Shown here: piece by piece, positions 54,641 through 64,000 of the stretch
How positions within the stretch are numbered: position 1 is the first letter of the stretch
How the letters are laid out: each line of letters starts with the position of its first letter
NCBI GenBank assembly: GCA_021018995.1
Contig: CM037597.1
Span: 37,884,936 to 37,948,935 of the forward strand
Length of the DNA: 64,000 nucleotides
Reading direction: 5' to 3'
Origin: Chloranthus sessilifolius
Taxonomy: Eukaryota > Streptophyta > Magnoliopsida > Chloranthales > Chloranthaceae
Translations under genes and position numbers: made by a program
Notes under the pieces: model-generated
Database searches by the model: none
Told to the model about the DNA's origin: nothing
The model's input: the letters and a program-made list of their open reading frames with translations, nothing else

Positions 54641-56672
54641 AGCCATTTCATGGTCACTCAAGGCATTGTCCTTGGTCATGTGGTTTCCCACTGAGGCATC
54701 GAGGTAGACAAGGCTAAAATAGATCTAATTGCACATCTACCCCCACTAAAAACTGTGAAACAAGTTAGATCATTCTTGGGGCATGCTGGCTTCTACAGGA
54801 GATTCATCAAAGATATCAGCAAGATCTTGAAACCTCTCTGCCACCTGTTGTGCCAAGAGGTTCCCTTTGATTTCAATGATGAATGCCTTAAGGCCTTTGA
54901 GCTATTGAAAAAGTGCCTAACCTCTGCACCTATCCTCCAGGCACCTAATTTTTCCATACCCTTTGAGCTGATGTGTGATGCATCAGACTTTGCAATTGGT
55001 GCAGTCTTAGGACAAAGGAAGGATAAGGCCCTTTGTGTGATTGCATATGTCAGTAAAATCATGATTGATGCTCAGTTAAATTACACTACAACTGAGAAGG
55101 AACTGTTAGAAATTGTCTTTGCTCTAGGTAAGTTCAGGTCTTATGTGCTTGGATCCAAGATAGTGGTCTTCACAGACCACTCAGCCCTAAAATACCTTTA
55201 ATAAAAAAAGGATGCAAAATCCAGACTGATCAGATGGATCCTCCTATTACAGGAGTTTGATCTTGAGATCAAGGGCAAGAAAGGGGTTGAAAATATGGTG
55301 GCAGACCATTTGTCTAGGATCCTAGCAGAGAAATTTGATAGGCTGCTCGTTAATGATTCGTTTCCGGATGAACATCTGTTTATTATCAGCACCTCTACAG
55401 CTTGGTTTGCAAATATTGTGAACTACTTGGCAGTAGGTAAAATCCCCCCACATTGGAACAAAATGGATACGGATCTGTTCTTTTCACAGATAAGACATTA
55501 TATGTGGGAGGATCCATACCTATTCAAATATTGTGCAGACCAGGTGGTGAGGAGATGTGTCCCTGATGAGGAATTCCATAATATACTATGTGTCATGAAC
55601 ATGCTTGTGGAGGCCACTTCAGCGGGAACGAGACTGCTGCCAAGGTGATCAAATGTGGATTTTATTGCCCCACTCTCTTCAAGGATGCCTGGCTTCATTA
55701 TAAAACTTGTGAAAGATGCTAAAAGATGGGAAGTACCTTTAAAAGAAACTCCATGCCTTTACAGTCCATACTTGTGATTGAGCTTTTTGACATATGAGAA
55801 ATTGATTTCATGGGCCCTTTCCCTCCTTCCTATGAATACAATTATATTCTTGTGGCTGTGGACTATGTGTCCAAATGGGTTGAGGCCATAGCTACAAGAA
55901 CTAATGTTCACAAGGTTGTCCTCAACTTCTTGAAGGACAATATTTTCTCCAGGTTTGACACCCCCAGAGCCATCATCAGTGATGGGGGGAGCCACTTTTG
56001 TAATAGACAGTTTGAAAATCTACTTAGAGAGAACTCTGTGACACACAGAGTTGCCACCCCATATCACCAACAAACTAGTGGGTAGGTGGAGATTTCTAAT
56101 AGAGAAATCAAATACATTTTGGAGAAAACAGTGAGGGTGGATAGGAAGGACTGGTTTTTGAAATTACCTGATGCTCTGTGGGCTTATAGAACTGCCTATA
56201 AGACCCCCATAGGGATGTCCCCCTTCAGGCTGGTATATGGCAAGGCATGCCATTTACCAGTAGTGCTTGAGCACAAGGCATATTGGGCTGTTAAAGCATT
56301 GAATACTAACTTAACTTCTGCTGGCATACATAGGAAACTCTAGTTGTCAGAGCTGGAAGAACTAAGATTGGAGGCATATTCAAATGCTAGGAGAAGACCA
56401 AGGCTTTCTATGACAAGCATTTGCTGAGGAAGGAGTTCACAGTTGGCAACAAGGTATGACTATTCAACTCTAAGTTGAAATTTTTTCTAGGAAAATTGAG
56501 ATCTAGATGGGAGGGGCCTTACATAGTTGAGTATGTATCCCCATCTGGAGCTGTTGAAATCAAGGACCCAACAGATGGAAGGACCATGAAAGTAAATGGC
56601 CAAAGGCTCAAACTTGCTATTGAAAATGTGGTGGTTCCTGTGATGATCACCCACTATCATGAACCTCCATAG
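54641..56672 (+). pseudogene. pol: RNase H and integrase of element C
   Basis: RT connection (FLGHAGFYRRF), RNase H 54,955-55,330 ([45 protein letters not shown]) and integrase about 55,500-56,672 ([72 protein letters not shown]). No chromodomain follows. Broken fossil. Confidence 0.87.
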
Positions 56673-57330
56673 CATAGCTTAGTTTCAACAATGTACACTA
56701 TGTATACTAGTTACTAATTTTGGTTATTTTTGCTACTATTTCTGTCTTTGATTCATTTCTGTTTGGCATTGTACATGATTTTTTTTGCCATGTTTGGTTA
56801 GTGCCTCATGTCGGATAATTTGTCAAAAGTGTAAAAAAAACTGAGTTGGATTGTCAAGGCTGTTGAGAAAGGAACTGGGGACTGAGTGCAAGTCTATTTA
56901 AATTGAAAAATAGCCTGTCGACAGGTTCTATGAACATCTCGACAAGTTCTGAGAGTTCCCAATTTACTTTTCGACAGGATTTGGAGGCTGTTGAGTAGTG
57001 TGAAATAATTCTCGACAGGTGTTGAAGGTGTAAAATTGGTTGTCGATAGGATCCATACAGATTTCGACAGGTTCTGCAGGCTTTGGTTGATTTCTCGACC
57101 GGTTCAGAGTACCTATCGAGAGGTTCTATGAACCTCCCGAAGTGATTTTCTGGAAGAAGGAACCTATCGAGAGGATTGACCGATGAACCCAAAAGTACCT
57201 GTCGAGAGGTTCTGTGAACCTCTCAAAATGTATTCGTTTAAAATCCTCAACCCGTCGATAGGATTGCATGGACCTCTCGAGAGGTTCAACAATTTTTAAC
57301 TCCTCAATATGTTGTCTCAACCTGTCGATG
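56673..57330 (+). repeat. 3' region of C with motif array (CCTGTCGACAGGTT type)
   Basis: Noncoding stretch after integrase. From about 56,917 to 57,330 it holds around seventeen copies of the same motif family as the LTR array. Steps between successive TCGAC/TCGAG cores read about 21, 32, 20, 21, 31, 21, 31 and 21 bp over 56,918-57,115. It lies about 300 bp before the small ORF at 57644. Confidence 0.82.
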
Positions 57331-57643
57331 CCTTGTCCCCATTCCTGTCAAAGCTCGTTTTTCCTCCTTGCCCCCAATCATTTGTCTAAACCTTAATAGC
57401 TCATATCTCCTTGCCTTAACTCTGATTGCTAAAAATAGACCAACCTGCACTTCGAGGTATCATTCCCAATATTAAATCGCACGACATTCTATACTCATCG
57501 AAACCAACATATCATTTTAGCAGTTAAACTTGGAAGGATGAGAAATTTATTATGACGATTCATATTCCACCACCCATACATTTTAAATATCAGGCCCTTT
57601 CCCCTCCATTGCATTTGTTCATCAATTCACCCCTCCAAAAACT

Positions 57644-57892
57644 ATGGCGGATGACAAACCCATTGATTTTCCAATCAAATTTGACCCAGTTTGGGAAGAC
57701 CCGCCACCACCAAAAGAGCCTGACGCATTACAATTCTTGTGGGACGAGTATGAGGAAGTGCAAAAAAATTTGGCCAAGGAGGAAAAGAAAAAGAATAAGA
57801 GAAAGAAAAAGAAACAGAAGATAGACCCACCTGCATCTTCTCCCCCATCCTCCTCACTCCATCCACCACCTGCTCAGCAGCCTTCTCCTTAA
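57644..57892 (+). CDS. Small basic ORF in the 3' region of element C
   Basis: 82 residues: MADDKPIDFPIKFDPVWEDPP, a short helical segment (LQFLWDEYEEVQKNLAKEE), a strongly basic lysine tract (KKKNKRKKKKQK) and a Ser/Pro-rich end. Not similar to anything I recognise and not similar to the extra ORF of A and B. The lysine tract would act as a nuclear signal or nucleic-acid binder if made. Its position, after a motif array and between integrase and LTR, is the same as that of the extra ORF in A and B. It might be a chance frame; no second copy is in the window. Confidence 0.4.
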   Translation: MADDKPIDFPIKFDPVWEDPPPPKEPDALQFLWDEYEEVQKNLAKEEKKKNKRKKKKQKIDPPASSPPSSSLHPPPAQQPSP

Positions 57893-59770
57893 ATCCCTGT
57901 TCTCCCCTTGGCTTGTAGTTCCTCTTCCAGAAGTAGCAGGTTGAGGATATCCCATAGCTAGGAGGACAAACCATTTTATTTTTGGCAGGATATTTTGTTA
58001 CTGTGTGTCTCGATTTCCCTTAGGTTTATACTCTTCCCTATATTTAGTTAGGATTTTTCCTTTTGTCAACCCTTGTATGTCATTGGTCTATTGTACAACT
58101 TTATGTGATTAAATGCAATCTTTCTTTGTGATGTTTTATATCGTTTACTTTATGTCTTTATAGCTGTTTGGTTGAGTGTTGGTGTGTTGCAATTGTTCAC
58201 ATTTTTGTTTAATGTTTTCTTTACTTTGTATTCTTCTATTTTGCTCATGCTGCACATTTCCCTATCTTCCAAGCAGTGAGGACACTGCTCCTCATAGGTT
58301 TGGGGGTGTGGCAGCTTTCCAATGGATAGTTAATGGTAGTGCAGCAAGGTCTTAACAGAAATTGAGGAAATGAAATGATTTCCCACATTTTTTTTTTTGA
58401 AAAAAGAGGAAATTAAAACTTTTTAAAACTGAAACATGTTGTAGTTCTAACATTCCAATGAAGCAAATATTAGGAAATTTTCAAAAATCAATACTTAGTG
58501 AGCTTGAAATGAGAGGAAATTGTAAGGATATACCCCAAAAGTCTAATGAAAGACCATATCCAGTGAGATTTGGGCTTGAAATTTTTTTCTTGAAGAGTGT
58601 TTGACAATTTCTTCCGCTCTAAGGACTGATTGGATCTACCTCTGCTCACTAGAAGTTAGGCAAATTCAAGTTGAAACAGCTTGACAACATTCATGACATT
58701 TAGGATATGAATTATGGCCATCCTTTGGACAATTTGAGCTTAAAATTTCTCACCTTTGAACTTCCCTTGATACACACCATTTGAGCCTTAAAAATCCAAG
58801 CTTTCTTTGATAAAAACCAGAGTACTTGTACCCAAACCTCAGTGACCTGATTCAGCCTGACCCTCACTCTGAGATTTCAGAAGGTAAAGGAGAAGAAGTT
58901 AAAGAAGGTGGAGCTGGTTCAACATTTGGAGGAAAAGAGAAGAAAACACATGAACAGGCAGTTGTGTATCAGAAGTACAGTTGTGGCATTCCAGCCCATA
59001 AAAAGAAAAATGTAGAAAAATACAAAAAGCCTACAAAAAAAAAGAAAAAAAAATAAAATAAAAATAGGAAAGCAAAACAAAAGAGTGAGAATGAGAAGTC
59101 ATTTCATTGAAAAATTGAAGAGAAGATTAGAAACTGGCCACTTCAAATATGAAAATTCAAGAAGTAGATGGACTTATGCTGAATTGAAGAAGGTGTGCAT
59201 GTCACCTCCTTACTTTACTAATTTCTCAATTTTGAATCCTATTCCACCATTTTATTCTTTGAAAACTTCACCCATAAGCCACACTACAACCCAATAAGAA
59301 GTCCTTACTGATCTAAAATTGATTGAGCTGTCATATGGAGATGAGAATTTGTTTAATCTATGGTGAAAAAGAGTTAGAAAATTTCAAGAAATGGAGCAAT
59401 GCCTATCCTCATGCTTGTAGTCCTATTCGAGGGCTGTAACTGCTCTTGAGCTGTATGAATTGATGCACCCTTCTATTTTTAGTAAGAGAGACAGCCCTGG
59501 TGAGTTTTAGGTCAGAAATTAGGATTGATGGGGGCATTATTAGAACAAGATTCTCAATTTGAGGGTAAGATTTGCATTAGTTTTCATAAAAAAATACCTT
59601 GCATGAGCTGATTGATTATGAAGGAATTACAACAAGATTTTAGTTTTAAATTGTCATGTTTTTATCGAGAATCCTCTTAAAACTGAATGGGCAAGGTGTG
59701 GAATGAAATTTTATATTGCTTGAATTTTGTTTTAACATGCTACAGTAATAGTAGCTGAATCATTAGAGAA
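57893..59770 (+). other. 3' noncoding region of element C
   Basis: No convincing gene. Contains 'gcagtgaggacactgctcc' and an internal polypurine tract ATAGGTTTGGGGGTG (58,275-58,308), T- and A-rich patches (58,388-58,397; 59,030-59,065). The frame 58826-59056 is charged and Lys-rich, running into the A-rich tract, and is not supported as a gene. Confidence 0.65.
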
Positions 59771-59894
59771 GTTTGTGGGTAACTTCACTGCAAACCCTCA
59801 GGAGACTTCACTCCTCCACTAGGGATCACCTAGGGGTTTAAAAGGCTTGATGCATATGCTAAGTGCATCTGTGCTCCCTACAAAAGTGGCATTT
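59771..59894 (+). other. Conserved 3' noncoding block (C copy 1)
   Basis: GTTTGTGGGTAACTTCACTG... to ...AAAAGTGGCATTTTAG; matched on the minus strand of E at 31,618-31,738 and by 63,140-63,266. Lies about 50 bp upstream of the polypurine tract. Confidence 0.75.
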
Positions 59895-59935
59895 TAGTTT
59901 TCTTTATCTTTCCTTTGCTCAGGGACTAGCAAAGC

Positions 59936-59950
59936 TTAGGTTTGGGGGTG
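59936..59950 (+). other. 3' polypurine tract of element C (before LTR 2)
   Basis: TTAGGTTTGGGGGTG directly before LTR 2; preceded by 'cagggactagcaaagc'. Confidence 0.8.
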
Positions 59951-62351
59951 TGTTAATCAGTAAAAAATGCTATTTTTCACCTCCTAACCTGACCTTTGGT
60001 GGACCCTTGAGCTGACTAATAAGGTGTTTTAAGTGTGTTTTGTAGATAATTAATAAATTGCAGCTTAATATAGATATTCAATTAAAAGAGCCCAAGAAGT
60101 ACTATGCTACCCAATTGGAAAGGCCTGAGACCAAGTCTAGCTGCAAGGAAGAAAGATTGAACCTACTAAGGGGTAGCTGAGTGTTAAACAAAGGAAGAAC
60201 AACATACCTGAGATGTGCGCCAGCGGTGGAAGCACTGAAAATATGCAGTCGAGAGGTTCCATGAAGCTGTCGAGAGCTCCCCAGCACCTGTCAAGAAGTT
60301 TTGAGAGCAAGGAATGAAGCAGTCGAGAGGTTAAACATGTGTATAAGAAGCTGTCGAGAGGTACTAAGTTGAAAAGATGAAGATCTCGAGAGGTTCCAAC
60401 ACCTACCGAGAGGTTGGAAGTACAGCCGTGGATCCTGTCGAGAGGATACCTGGAAATGCAGGGGAAGTCGAGAGGTTCCAGTCACTTATCGCGAGGTTCA
60501 ACTGAACCTGTCGAGCAGTACAAGATAACCTGTCGATAACTTACCTGAAGCAACATTCATTCTCGCGAGGATTGAGCCAACCTATCGAGCGCTTCACTGA
60601 AGATTTTATAACCCGTCGATAGGTTGAGCATAACCTGTTGAGAGGATGAACGTGGAACTGGGCAGAATGAAGAAAGCCTTCAATCCTATCGACAAGTTCA
60701 AAATCAATCTCTCGAGATGTTCTCCCAAGCTGTTGACAGGATCTTCATTAATCTGTCGAGATGTATCCAAACTATCGAGAGCTACTTCAATCCCGTCGAG
60801 AAGTCTGTGAGGCTGTCGAAAGCCAATGCAACCTGTCGACATGAACATAAAGCAGATCCAAAACCTGTCAAGAGGATCCCCTGAACCTCTTGACACTCAT
60901 TTTGGTAGCTTCTCAGCACATTTTTTCAGCAACTGCCACTTTCAGAATTCTGTGCACGAGTTCCAAAGCATATCAGCGACCCCTGAGGTTATTTTTGGCA
61001 CATAGTTGGACACACATGGAAATCCTAACTACTTCACGTGTATTTGCCAGTTGAGAGCTAATGGGAGAGAGCTTCTAGAAGAGAAATTAGCCACATCAGC
61101 ATAACAAAGTTATTCTCTTACACTATAATTGGCTGAAACAGATCTGAGGACAGAGGAGGAGAGTATAAAAGCTTAAAGAAAATACAGAACAACCATCTAG
61201 AGTTTGAGAGAACCGGAGCTTAGTGTGAGATCCATTTTTTCCTCCAAATTTTCCCTCCTTCTTCCTCCTTCTCGTATTCTCTCTTTAGCCAATCATGAGT
61301 GGCTAAACTCTTTTCAGTAGTTAGGGTGAGGTCTTGAGCTGTAAATTGAGAGATTCAGAGGCTTGTAAGAGATTATATATTGCACAGATTGCAGATCTGG
61401 GCATAATAGTATGATAAGTTTATAATATAATTGTGAATTTTAAAGGTGATTCTGATCTATATTTTACTTTTTTGTATTTAATTTCCCTGGATTGGATACT
61501 CCTGTGGATGCCAGCCAAAAATGGGGAGCTGATAGCCTGGCATCTGTAATATATGCAATAGTTTTCCTATTCCAATCAAGATCAATAGATTGGAGTAATC
61601 CCAGGGATGAACTGTATCTAGTAGAAGGGCATATCATAAACTTAGGACTGTATCCAGTAGAAGGGCAGAGCCTAACCTCTGGATTGCCTTGATCCGTTGG
61701 TGGAGATTGGATTCTTATACCTTACCTCTGTTGGGAGAACCTGGGTAGATCTATAGGTTAGAGTAATCTCGGGGATGAATTGTATCCAGTAGAAGGGCAG
61801 ATCATAAACTTAGGACTGTATCCAATAGAAGGGCAGATCCTAACCTCAAGATTGCTTTGATCCATTGATGGATTCGAGGGAACCTGGGAAGCTTGAAGCC
61901 AGTAAAGAGGATTGCTGTAAATCAGTTCTCTGCATTGCCTTTGATTCCTTTGATTTTTAGTGAGAGACCAATATCCCTAGCTGTTGTTCTCACCCTTTTG
62001 AATTTTCATCTCTTCTATATCTCCCCATATCTCTGTGTTTGATTAGATCTGGATCAATAGTATTTATCTTTTGTAGTATGTAGTTAAAGTAATAAAACCA
62101 TGAAACCTCTCCTCTTTCCTGCTTTAGTTTAGTTTAAATTAGAATAGAGTGCTAGATCTACCATAGATTTGGAGATTTACCATCATTTAGAAAACATTTC
62201 CCTGTGGACATACCCTTACTTACCTATCAAAACTTACTGCAACAGCCTTGATTCTTGCAGGACTACCTGCTTGCCTGGATTTAACATTGCTGTAATTTAT
62301 ACAGTTAATCTATTGTTTTTATCATATAATAATTGTGAGGCAGGCAGGACA
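59951..62351 (+). repeat. LTR 2 of element C
   Basis: 2.40 kb uninterrupted copy starting TGTTAATCAG. Carries the motif array (60,247-60,860), TATA AGTATAAAAGC near 61,162, and the 175-bp tandem duplication (61,579-61,870). It is followed by a primer site, so it serves as right LTR of the long unit and left LTR of the short one. Confidence 0.85.
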
Positions 62352-62360
62352 ACAAGTTTT

Positions 62361-62378
62361 TGGCACCGCTGCCGGGGA
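62361..62378 (+). other. Second primer binding site in element C
   Basis: TGGCACCGCTGCCGGGGA, same distance (nine bases) after LTR 2 as the first site after LTR 1. Confidence 0.8.
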
Positions 62379-63333
62379 TCTGTGTTTTCTTAAAAGTGGA
62401 AGATCTAAGTTTTCTCATTTTTAGATTTAGAATTTTCATTGACTGTTAAGTGTTTGATTAATTGTTGCTTTAGTTTTTGTTGTAGTTTCACTCTGTTTTA
62501 GATCTGGATTTATGGAGCTAAGAGGAACTCTGTATCACTTGAAAAAACAAGCATTGCTTAAGTTTGCATCTCTTAACTCTATTTACATTTCTAGATCTAC
62601 AATTGAGTAGATCTGCAGTTTTGTAGTTGTCTGTCTTGTGATTATTTTGCTGATCTTTGTACTGTGATTTTCGGTGTTGTACTTGATTTCTGTGGTGTGT
62701 ATGCTTGGAAAGAGATCTCTTAATCTAGAGATTGCTCCTATGAATCTTGAAGTCGAAAGACTTCTCATACCTAAGCATCCTGTACACATTTCTGTGTCCG
62801 ATAATCCTGCAATGGGTGAACCTAGAACACTAGAGGAATTCAATGCACCAGGGGTATACAGTTTCCCCTTCTGCATTTAATTCCTTGCTGTTCAAGGAAA
62901 CTATGAGATCAAGTCTTCTATCATACAACTGTTACCCTCATACCATGGCCTGAGCAAAGAACACCCATATAAGCATATTGATAAATTTTTGGGACTATGT
63001 AGTACCTTCAATATTATAGGTTTGGGGGAGGAAGTAATCAGGTTGAGACTCTTTCCTTTTTCACTAAAGGATAGAGCCAGAACTTGGTTGTCAATGCTCC
63101 CACCCAACAGTATTCAGTCCTGGAATGATCTTCAATGTTAGTTTGTGGGTAACTTCACTATAAACCCTCAGGAGACTTCACTCCTCCACTAGGGATCACC
63201 TAGGGGTTTAAAAGGCTTGATGCATTTGCTAAATGCACTCGTGTTCCCTACGAAAGTGGCATTTACTTTTATAGGTTAGTTATTTTTATTTTCTCCTTTA
63301 CTCAGGGACTAGCAAAGCTTAGGTTTGGGGGTG
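62379..63333 (+). mobile_element. Short internal region between LTR 2 and LTR 3 of element C
   Basis: About 1 kb in place of 9 kb. It consists of leader and gag N-terminal sequence homologous to 50,826-51,590, joined to the 3' conserved block and polypurine tract homologous to 59,770-59,950 (tract at 63,319-63,333). It keeps the primer site and polypurine tract but no pol, the structure of a nonautonomous derivative. Confidence 0.82.
63140..63266 (+). other. Conserved 3' noncoding block (C copy 2)
   Basis: Near-identical to 59,771-59,894. Retained in the short derivative. Confidence 0.75.
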
Positions 63334-64000
63334 TGTTAAGCAGTAAAAAATATCATTTTTCACCTACTAGCCTGACCTTTGGTGGACCCTTGAGCTGACT
63401 AATAAGGTATTTTAAGTGTGTTTTATAGATAAGCAATAAATTGTAGCTTAATACAGATATTCAATTAAAAGAGCCCAAGAAGCACAGTGCTACCCAATTG
63501 GAAAGGCCTGAGACCAAGTCCAGCTGCAAGGAAGAAAGATTAAACCTACTAAGGGATAGCTGAGTGTTAAACAAAGGAAGAATAACATACCGAAGATGTG
63601 TGCCAGCGGTGGAAGCACTGAAAATATGCAGTCGAGAGGTTCCATGAAGCTGTCGAGAGCGCCCCAGCACCTGTCAAGAAGTTCTGAGAGCAAGGAATGA
63701 AGTAGTCGAGAGGTTGAACATGTGTATAAGAAGTTGTCGAAAGGTACTGAGTTGAAAAGATGAAGATCTCGAGAGGTTTTAGCACCTATCGAGAGGTTGG
63801 AAGTACAGTCGTGGATCCTGTCGAGACGATACCTGGAAATGCAAGGGAAGTCGAGAGGATCTAGTCACTTATCGTGAGGTTCAACTGAACCTATCGAGCA
63901 GTATAAGAAACCTGTCGATAACTTACCTGAAGCAATGCTCATTCTTGCGAGGATTGAGCCAACCTGTTGAGCACTTCACTGAAGATTTTATAACCCGTCG
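63334..64000 (+). repeat. LTR 3 of element C (partial)
   Basis: Starts TGTTAAGCAG after a polypurine tract and matches LTRs 1 and 2 to the window edge, including the beginning of the motif array (from 63,628). Confidence 0.85.

Larger units (their letters stand above)
36136..64000 (+). mobile_element. Element C: Athila-type composite with three LTRs, split by element B
   Basis: Plus-strand Athila-type Ty3/gypsy element: LTR 1 (36136-38280 and 50555-50798, with B between), primer site, gag, pol, long 3' region, polypurine tract, LTR 2 (59951-62351), a second primer site, a short internal region of about 1 kb, polypurine tract, and LTR 3 from 63334 past the window edge. The full internal region is about 9.1 kb; the second is a nonautonomous remnant. 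Primer site (TGGCGCTGCTGCCGGGGA), absence of a chromodomain and gag/pol type support Athila. Coding is broken, by more than ten breaks. LTRs 1 and 2 differ at a few percent of positions, older than A by eye. Confidence 0.85.

Noticed and set aside
58826-59056. Lys/Glu-rich ORF in the 3' region of C
   Set aside because: Runs into an A-rich tract, no homologue in the window, low complexity.

Overview
This window reads as intergenic DNA from a large, repeat-rich flowering-plant genome. Nearly all of it is nested Ty3/gypsy LTR retrotransposon fossils, identified by plant-type primer sites (initiator-Met and Athila-type), polypurine tracts, a chromodomain after integrase and Athila/Tat-type gag-pol. 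The only host-like gene is a decayed plant mobile domain (PMD, MAIN-like) gene at 14406-17134 on the minus strand. The species cannot be told from the sequence.

Layout. 1-2921: 5' end of a minus-strand chromovirus-type element (F), inserted into D. 2922-10967: a minus-strand Athila/Tat-type element (D), itself inserted into an LTR of another chromovirus-like element (G, 10968-12595). 12596-17769: the one block not made of LTR elements, with a 1.3 kb fold-back repeat (12771-14084), the PMD pseudogene and a 100 bp hairpin MITE in its leader intron. 17770-33690: the 3' part of a minus-strand Athila/Tat-type element (E), whose LTR is split by A, a structurally complete minus-strand chromovirus (18105-30469, target duplication CTATC). 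About 33691-36135: an LTR and the first internal bases of another minus-strand element (H). 36136-64000: an Athila-type plus-strand composite (C) with three LTRs and two internal regions; its first LTR is split by B, a structurally complete plus-strand chromovirus (38281-50549).

How the parts relate. A and B belong to one chromovirus family and share an extra sense-strand ORF between the chromodomain and the 3' LTR. In both, that ORF is preceded by a cluster of short palindromes and a TATA-like sequence, and the LTRs carry the same kind of cluster. The same architecture, with unrelated palindrome sequences, recurs in F, G, D, C and in a looser form in H. Spacing between palindromes is close to whole turns of the DNA helix: in D ten of ten pairs are exactly 22 bp apart, and in C the distances fall mostly at 20-22 and 30-32 bp. 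This shared, sequence-independent architecture is the most interesting thing in the window.

All retroelement coding regions here are broken; they are described as fossils by extent, family and parts only.
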